A stretch of 64,000 nt of DNA, from the NCBI GenBank assembly GCA_002812745.2, contig NCSJ02000017.1, forward strand, positions 124,001-188,000, given 5' to 3'. This DNA comes from Scytalidium lignicola. Taxonomy: Eukaryota; Ascomycota; Leotiomycetes. A program made the position numbers and the translations under genes. This document shows, one piece after another, positions 57,865 to 64,000 of the stretch. Within the stretch, counting starts at the first letter, position 1, and each line of letters begins with the position of its first letter. The notes below the pieces were generated by a model. The model had not been told where the DNA came from. It was given only the letters and a program-made list of their open reading frames with translations, and did not search any database.

Positions 57865-58932
57865 TAAGGGTGATCGGATCTTAGGGAAAGTTTACGAAGG
57901 AGACCAGGATTGTCCACATGGACCTCTCCAGTTAGTGACATCCTTCAATTCCTATGTTTGTCCTTCCCTTGTGGTCCCTAAATATCTAGCAAATATCTAC
58001 AGTTAGACGGATATATACTGGTCTCAACTGGCAAAATATCCGAGGTATATGAGATCTCCATTAGCATGTATGAAAATTTATCCATAACAAATACATCTTG
58101 TAGTCTTGTATAGTAGGTTAAGTAAGCTATTCAATAGTTCAATCTTGATAGGGACGAGCAGAGCAGAGCAATATTTTCCCGAAATCAACATCTTAGTCCA
58201 ATCCTTCTACATCTGCTCAACTCTGCCAACCCCCCTTGATCCTTGATTTTCCCTTCTCGTGTTTTCACATCATTATCTCGCTCACCTTCCTCGCTTTCAT
58301 CTTTGTGACTTTTCTCTTCTCCTTCTCCCACCCGGCCAGAATAGCCATGGATGGGCTCGTGCCTGGCTAATTGCGTCCTCACCCCTACCCAGAAGAGCGT
58401 CACGTTAATTCTTCCTGGGTTTGTATGACGGTTTACCCCGGGCTCTCAATTTTGTTTCTTTGATGTGCTAATTCTGATTCAAACGCTGCTTGTGAGGGCA
58501 ACGGTAAGTAGATACTGTATTTGCAGTGTTCCCATGCTTTAAGCCAATACTCGAAGCCTTGGTTCGGTGAATCAGGGAGCGGGACTCGCGAGCTATGGAG
58601 AGGGCAGTGGAGCATGGTACGGATAGGGTTCGCACTATTATTTAAACATATTAGAACCTAGAATAAAAAAGTACCTAGTTCTAACATATATTCCTTTTTT
58701 TGATTCGTACCGAGCTGAGAATAATCAAGCAGGCGACAATGCTTGACTTTATCGTATGACTTGATTCCAGCAAAACACTCAGCAATCTTCGCCCTGTCAC
58801 ATGAATCCCTTAGCGTAATTATGCACATTGGAAATAATTAAGCGACATGCGCACAATGACTTGTAAAATCGCGTCTTCCAGCAAGCCTCGGACATCCACC
58901 ACTAATTAAGACCTCCATTACCAAAGATAAAG
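57865..58932. other. Gene-free stretch and OLA1 promoter
   Basis: 1.07 kb. Small ORFs only (58185-58403, 58433-58615), without family resemblance. CT-rich tracts near 58240-58330. Confidence 0.5.
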
Positions 58933-60528
58933 ATGCCACCCAAGAAGGCAGCAACAGAAGACGTGAAGAACAATGTTGTTGCTTTTGGCAGAGTTCGAAA
59001 GAACCTGAAGATGGGGTGCGTTGGCTTGCCAAACGTTGGCAAGTCTTCGCTGTTTAATCTCTTGACGGAGCAAAGTGCTGCTGCTGAGAATTATCCATTC
59101 TGTACCATCGAGCCTAACGAGGCGAGATGTGCCGTCCCAGATGCTCGATATGTACGTCACTGAGTTTTCATCTGTTCAATTCCCACATAATCTATATTCA
59201 CGCACTCTGGGCAGACTGGGATCGTTGCTAACAAATGAACCCTTGTAGGACTTTTTGTGTGACCTGTGGAAACCTCCGTCCATGTACCCAGCCTATCTAC
59301 AAGTCACGGATATTGCAGGACTCATTAAAGGAGCTTCACAAGGGGAGGGCCTTGGAAATTCTTTTCTCTCCCACATCCAAGCTGTAGACGGCATGTTCCA
59401 CATTGTCAGGTAGGAAACATTAAATTTGTAGTTCAACCTTCTTTTCTGAAATTACAATAGAGCTTTCGATAATGATGAGGTGTTGCATGTCGATGATTCT
59501 ATTGATCCGGTCCGGGACTTGAGTCAGTTTATCTCATTCTTTTGGGATGATGAAATTAATAGGTGTGCATTTAGACACCATCCAAAGCGAGCTTTGCAAA
59601 AAAGATCTTGGTATAACTCATTAACTCTGCTTCTAGAATGTCCAACTAACTCTAATCCTAGATATCTTACAAAAGCAAATTATTGCTGAGGAGGCACTCG
59701 TTAGAAAGGCAGGAGGGAAATATAAGATCCTACCTCTTTTCTACGAGGTCACATCTAAGATCAAGGCAGTACGTGTGTCTTCTATTATTCTACCACAAAA
59801 TGCCGTATCTAATGCTCACATGTATGAAAGATGTTGGAAAAAGACCAGCCAGTTAGAGATGGAAGCTGGACGTCAGCAGAAATTGCTCTCATTAACGAAA
59901 AGATCCAACTTATAACAACAAAGCCGGTTATCTATCTTGTCAACTTGACTATGAAAGATTATCTAAGACAAAAGAGCAAGTATTTACCATNCATCGCTAA
60001 ATGGGTAATAGAGCACGGAGGTGTGATGAGAGATATAATTCCTTTCTCCATTGAATTTGAAGAGAAATTTTCTAAAATAAAGGACGACAAAATAAAACTG
60101 GAGGAATTGTTGAAAGAAAGCAAGGTTAAGAGTAACCTGGATAAGATCATCACTGAAGGATTCATTAAGCTTGGCTTACAATACTACTTCACAGCTGGTG
60201 AGAAGGAAATCAGATGCTGGACTATACCGAAGGGCTGTCTGGCTCCTCAAGCTGCCGGAGCAATTCATAGTGATTTTGAGAGAGGTTTTATCAAGGCCGA
60301 AGTTGTTACGTACCAAGATTTCCATGACCTCTGTGATGGTGGGAAGTCTATGGCCCCTATCAAGGCTGCCGGAAAATATCGACAAGAAGGGAAGACATAT
60401 GTTGTTCAAGATGGGGATATTATACACTTTCAATTCAGTAAGTCTCTATTTATCAGTTTTCTCACTGTGCGTTATGCAAAAGTCAAGTACTGACAGTGTT
60501 TGTAGATGTTGCACCAACCAAGAAATAG
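58933..60528 (+). CDS. OLA1: Obg-like ATPase 1 (YchF family)
   Basis: Seven exons (58933-59151, 59249-59409, 59461-59522, 59575-59610, 59662-59768, 59831-60437, 60506-60528) join in phase to 404 residues. Nucleotide-binding motifs: GLPNVGKSS (P-loop), YPFCTIEPN (switch I), [10 protein letters not shown] (switch II region), and VNLT as the altered base-recognition motif that gives YchF ATP rather than GTP preference. The C-terminal TGS-like domain reads [19 protein letters not shown] and ends [16 protein letters not shown]. It is a ribosome-associated stress and translation regulator. An N at 59991 falls in a codon where family members have Lys. Some usually invariant residues differ (PKGCLAP), so the copy looks diverged. 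Confidence 0.93.
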
Positions 60529-62125
60529 ATCCTCTTTAGAAATTCCAGCCATTTTACTACCACAATGGCGTAAAGATCACAAATAATCTCCATGTAACCC
60601 AGTATTGGTGAGTATGAATTATCCGAGTTTCTCTCTACTGNAAAAATTGTCTTTCAGTTTTCAAATATATATAGCCAAGAAGTCTCTCAGCTTTCTCTTG
60701 ACTATAAACTCATCTTCGATTACTAAAACGAACATCAAATTAATCCTATCATATATTAATAAGAAGTGGTGGGAACTTAAAGGAAGTAAATGCGAAAGGC
60801 TAATACCCTGCAAATTCTTACCAACCTAGAGTGTTAATAAACTACCTTTATGGAACTAAATTTATTCCATGGTTATGTAGACAGAGGGTCTCTACGTTAT
60901 TGTATATTGAATGGCATTGTATAGATTTGTTCCATCAGAGGGTGAAGGTAAGTCTAGTATAGATGGAAGAAAGAAAGAGAACTAAGAAGGTGAGCCATTT
61001 ATTACTATACATTATACTGGAGAGAGGAAATTGGTCTTATTTAAGGCCCATTATCGGGATATATGAAAATGGAGTCTTGATGAAAGAACTATAATGAGAC
61101 TCCTTTCCCTAAAGATCTCGATCTAGGTTTGGCCTGCATGCAGTCTCGGTAGTTTATTCCTCGGAGCAGATAAATAGGTAAGCAATAGGAATTTAAAGAT
61201 GTAAGGTTCGACACTGTTCTCAGTATTGTTATTCACATATCAACATTGTCTGAAGTTCTCGCGTGAGGAGAAGAAGGATAGGCCGTCAATGCCAACCCTC
61301 CAATGCTGCCTTTGTCACTTTGACCCATGTCTCCAACAATGTTTATTTTGTGGATGGTGTTGGTGAGAATAGGAGAGTTTAGTATAAAATATTGTTTCAG
61401 GAAGAAAAGAAGACCATTGTGAGATGATTGTTCCTTCTCAATAAGCTGCTTGGGCATTCACTTTTGTCAAATGGTTGTTTGCAGGTATAGAGGTTGTGAT
61501 CGTGTTGGACGTAACTGATATACCTGACTGTGTAATAAATATTTGAGAGCAAGTTCCTCTAGTAAAGAAGTCTGCATCAAGATTATATTACTGGTTTATA
61601 CTGCCATCTTTGACTACAGGTTACCAATCATCTCCTTAGTTGGCTCATCATCTTAAATTTTTGCTGTCGGTTATTAAGTTAAGGTTCTAAGGTTGAGCAG
61701 TACAATTTTATTATCTTATTCTAATATGAAATATGGTAGTAACTAGTATCACCTACCGCCAGATTGGTTGATACTAAGAGTCCAGGTACCGTGGTGGCTT
61801 GGTACTTGGAATTTAGTGACTGTTTACTATTTATTAGTGTGCCTGCTGCCTGTCGCTATTTCCTGTTGCCTGTTGCTGTTGACGGTTCGTCCAATCCTCG
61901 GCCAGTATTTGGTTGGAGTCCGTCTGCAAGTTAGTAAGCCAAAACCAGGAAAACACGGGTAACTTATAAAGCTCGTAGTTTTCCCCCCTGTACTAAGTCA
62001 TTTTCTTTGTTATTATTCTCACTCGCTCCCCAACGCTCCGTAATTCCCAAGAGCTTTCATCCACACACACGTAGTCCAAGTAAAAAAAAAAAAACCTAAG
62101 CGCTACTTTAAAATCCATCGTAACA
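60529..62125. other. Gene-free stretch, 1.6 kb
   Basis: The OLA1 3' UTR is at the left (N before an A-run at 60641). Small ORFs lack family resemblance. A TGCCTGCTGCCTG-type repeat lies near 61838-61880. A 12-base A-run at about 62082-62093 precedes the methyltransferase start. Confidence 0.5.
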
Positions 62126-63252
62126 ATGACATCTGACACAACCTTCCGCTTCTACAAGTCGGCGCAAGCGGAAAAGTACGCTGGGGCCCGCCCATCGTAC
62201 TCGCCCATGTTGTATGAGCACATCTTTGCTAAGCACGCAGCCAGCGGCGGCGGCTTTGGACTCGTGATTGACGTTGGCTGCGGCCCGGGAAGTGCCACGA
62301 GGGACTTGGCACCGGCATTCGAGCACGCAGTTGGCCTCGACCCTGGCGAGGGAATGATCAATGTTGCGCGGGAGCGTGGTGGAGAGACGCAGAAGGGAGA
62401 GAAGATCCGGTTCGAGGTGTCTGAGGCAGAGCGGATTGCCAGCGTGCCAGGCTTGCCGTTGGGAGAGGTAGACTTGATCACGGCTGCAACGGCTGTACGT
62501 TGAAACTTTTTTCTTCTTTCCAAGTTATTCTCAGTTTAGTTTTTGAATAGTGGAGAGTATTGGTATAATATTTTGGTGGGATGCGGGGTGAGATATATCT
62601 GATATCTTTATAATATTGCGCTTTGAAGGTTCAAGGATCGCTCACACCAATTTCTTTCTAGGCCCATTGGTTCGACATGAAGAAGTTCTGGGGGCAAGCA
62701 GCACAGCTTTTGAAGCCTGGTGGTACGGTCGCCATATGGCTTAGGGGGAGATCTTATGCGCGTAAGACTCTCCAGTCCTCTCCCTCCAGGAGCAAACTTT
62801 TATCCTAACCGTCCCCAGACCCAGATATGCCCCATGGAGCTGAGGTGAACAAAATCCAGAAAGCCTTTGAACTCGTCCTTGAGCCGTACATGTTACCAGG
62901 TAACCGCCTCTCATACGACCTCTACGACAACCTGGTACTGCCATGGACGGCGGATCCCACCCAGTCGGCATTTCCAAAGGACAAGTTCCAGCGCTTCGAG
63001 TGGGATCGTAACGGCCTCTCGGATGGCAAAGACTTCTTCGGTGGGTCACGTGAGTATCCCTTAGAGGTCTACGAGCAGGCACTTGGAACGGTGAGTGCGG
63101 TCACGCGCTGGCGCGAGGCGCACCCGGAGCTGGTTGGCACTGAGAAAGACTGCGTGAAGGTGATGATCGCCCAGGTTCGTGAGGTTATAGGGGAGGGGCT
63201 GCTGCGGGGAGGAACTCCAACGGCGCTCTTGATATTTAAGAGAGGAGAGTAG
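62126..63252 (+). CDS. SAM-dependent methyltransferase (trans-aconitate methyltransferase-like)
   Basis: Three exons (62126-62494, 62662-62761, 62819-63252) join in phase to 300 residues. Class I methyltransferase motifs: FRFYKSAQAEKYAGARPSY at the start, IDVGCGPGSATRDLA (motif I), VGLDPGEGMI, EVDLITAATA joined by splicing to AHWFDMKKFW, and LLKPGGTVAIW (motif VI region). Related fungal proteins include trans-aconitate and small-molecule O-methyltransferases; the substrate is unknown. The coding exons are distinctly GC-rich compared with the surrounding AT-rich DNA and with most other genes here. The gene is intact. Confidence 0.9.
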
Positions 63253-64000
63253 GTTAAGGAAAAACAGGTATGAAAGAGAAGGATTGGATGAGTTAGGAGA
63301 TGGATTGGTTTTGTTAAACACTTTAAGAGATATATGAACTAGAATATAAGCACCGAGTTTTATACAGTAGAATATACAAACGATTTTAATTTACTCAACA
63401 AATCGAATTAACGTTTATTTGGTAATAAGCTTCTAATATTCAGAACAGATTATTCTAAGCGGTCAGAAAATACACTAACACACTACCTAAGTGCTTGCCT
63501 TAACAATATTTATTTGCCGGTTTAGTTCTTAGTCTCAAGAGCATACCTGTAGAGCTGAATAGCTACATTAAAAAGCCTAGATGAATGTGGTAAGCCAGCT
63601 TCTTAAACCTTTTTTCAAAGAAGAGATTGTGCAATAGTTAAAGCCGAAGATGTAACTCTAAGCCATTTAAATCTTTTACTAGGGAGTAAGGAAAATTATC
63701 TGACACTCGGCTTCGCCCAAAGCTGCCATAGTGTCTCGAGTCTGTGAAATATAAACGTTATAGAGCAAGGTATATTTCGCGAGCATCCTCGGGAAGACTG
63801 GCATCTTATAACTGGAAAGTGTTACAGAATCTAGAAAATATACGCCACCAACCTCTCATTACAGAAAGATACTATTAGACTCGCTAGTGAGGAAGACCTC
63901 ACTCTTTGTTAAGCCCCTGACGCTTTAGAGTACACAACAAATCCTAAAAATAGTATTAGGGCTTCCATTGAAGCTGTCTAGGGGTAATTACTAGATATAT
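63253..64000. other. Gene-free right end
   Basis: 748 bp of AT-rich sequence with no supported ORF, repeat or RNA gene. Confidence 0.5.

Noticed and set aside
62152..63082. Long minus-strand ORFs over the methyltransferase
   Set aside because: They are antisense shadows of a GC-rich coding region with clear methyltransferase motifs on the plus strand.

Overview
This window reads as nuclear DNA of a filamentous ascomycete (Pezizomycotina; Leotiomycetes is possible but not shown). Genes are eukaryotic and split by short GT-AG introns of about 41-210 nt. The families are typical of the group: Zn2Cys6 and C2H2 fungal_trans regulators, a Pth11-type rhodopsin-fold membrane protein, pisatin-demethylase-like P450, HeLo and NACHT proteins, sedolisin, RTG2 and OLA1. 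Intergenic DNA is AT-rich and holds many short inverted-repeat elements. I found no tRNA, rRNA or CRISPR array.

Layout. 0-13 kb: 3' end of an ankyrin/NACHT-type protein; a secreted SMP-30-like beta-propeller; a zinc-type alcohol dehydrogenase overlapping tail to tail with a C2H2/fungal_trans regulator; a P450 with one homopolymer frameshift; a NACHT relic split by a 471-bp foldback element; and an esterase relic. 13-23 kb: repeat-rich DNA around a six-exon Pth11-like gene and an intact P450. 23-29 kb: a HeLo-like/pseudokinase gene facing, tail to tail, a very unusual gene encoding an active-type protein kinase, TPR repeats and ubiquitin-like repeats in one chain. 30-42 kb: a set that looks like a metabolite-gene neighbourhood without a core synthase: two cupin proteins, an SDR, an NmrA-like protein, a Zn2Cys6 regulator, a dead copy of the succinate dehydrogenase SDHC subunit, and a DFR-like reductase with a 4-bp duplication frameshift. 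43-49.9 kb: RTG2-type exopolyphosphatase-fold protein, aminoglycoside-phosphotransferase-fold protein, dual-specificity phosphatase, GFA enzyme. 50-64 kb: a sedolisin pseudogene, rhamnogalacturonan acetylesterase, nitronate monooxygenase, an F-box-like pseudogene, OLA1 GTPase/ATPase and a SAM methyltransferase.

How it fits together. Housekeeping-type genes (OLA1, RTG2, GFA, RGAE, NMO) are intact. Accessory genes are often broken, and most breaks are single in-frame stops that need only one C:G to T:A change (TGG to TAG, CAA to TAA, CGA to TGA). This fits RIP-like decay; A-to-I mRNA editing could rescue only the TAG sites. Several other breaks are one-base homopolymer differences and may be assembly errors, since about half of the N bases in this window sit beside A-runs. 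The best candidates for new biology are the kinase-TPR-ubiquitin-like fusion next to a HeLo-pseudokinase, and the SDHC-like relic inside the 30-42 kb gene set, which could be a lost target-resistance copy.
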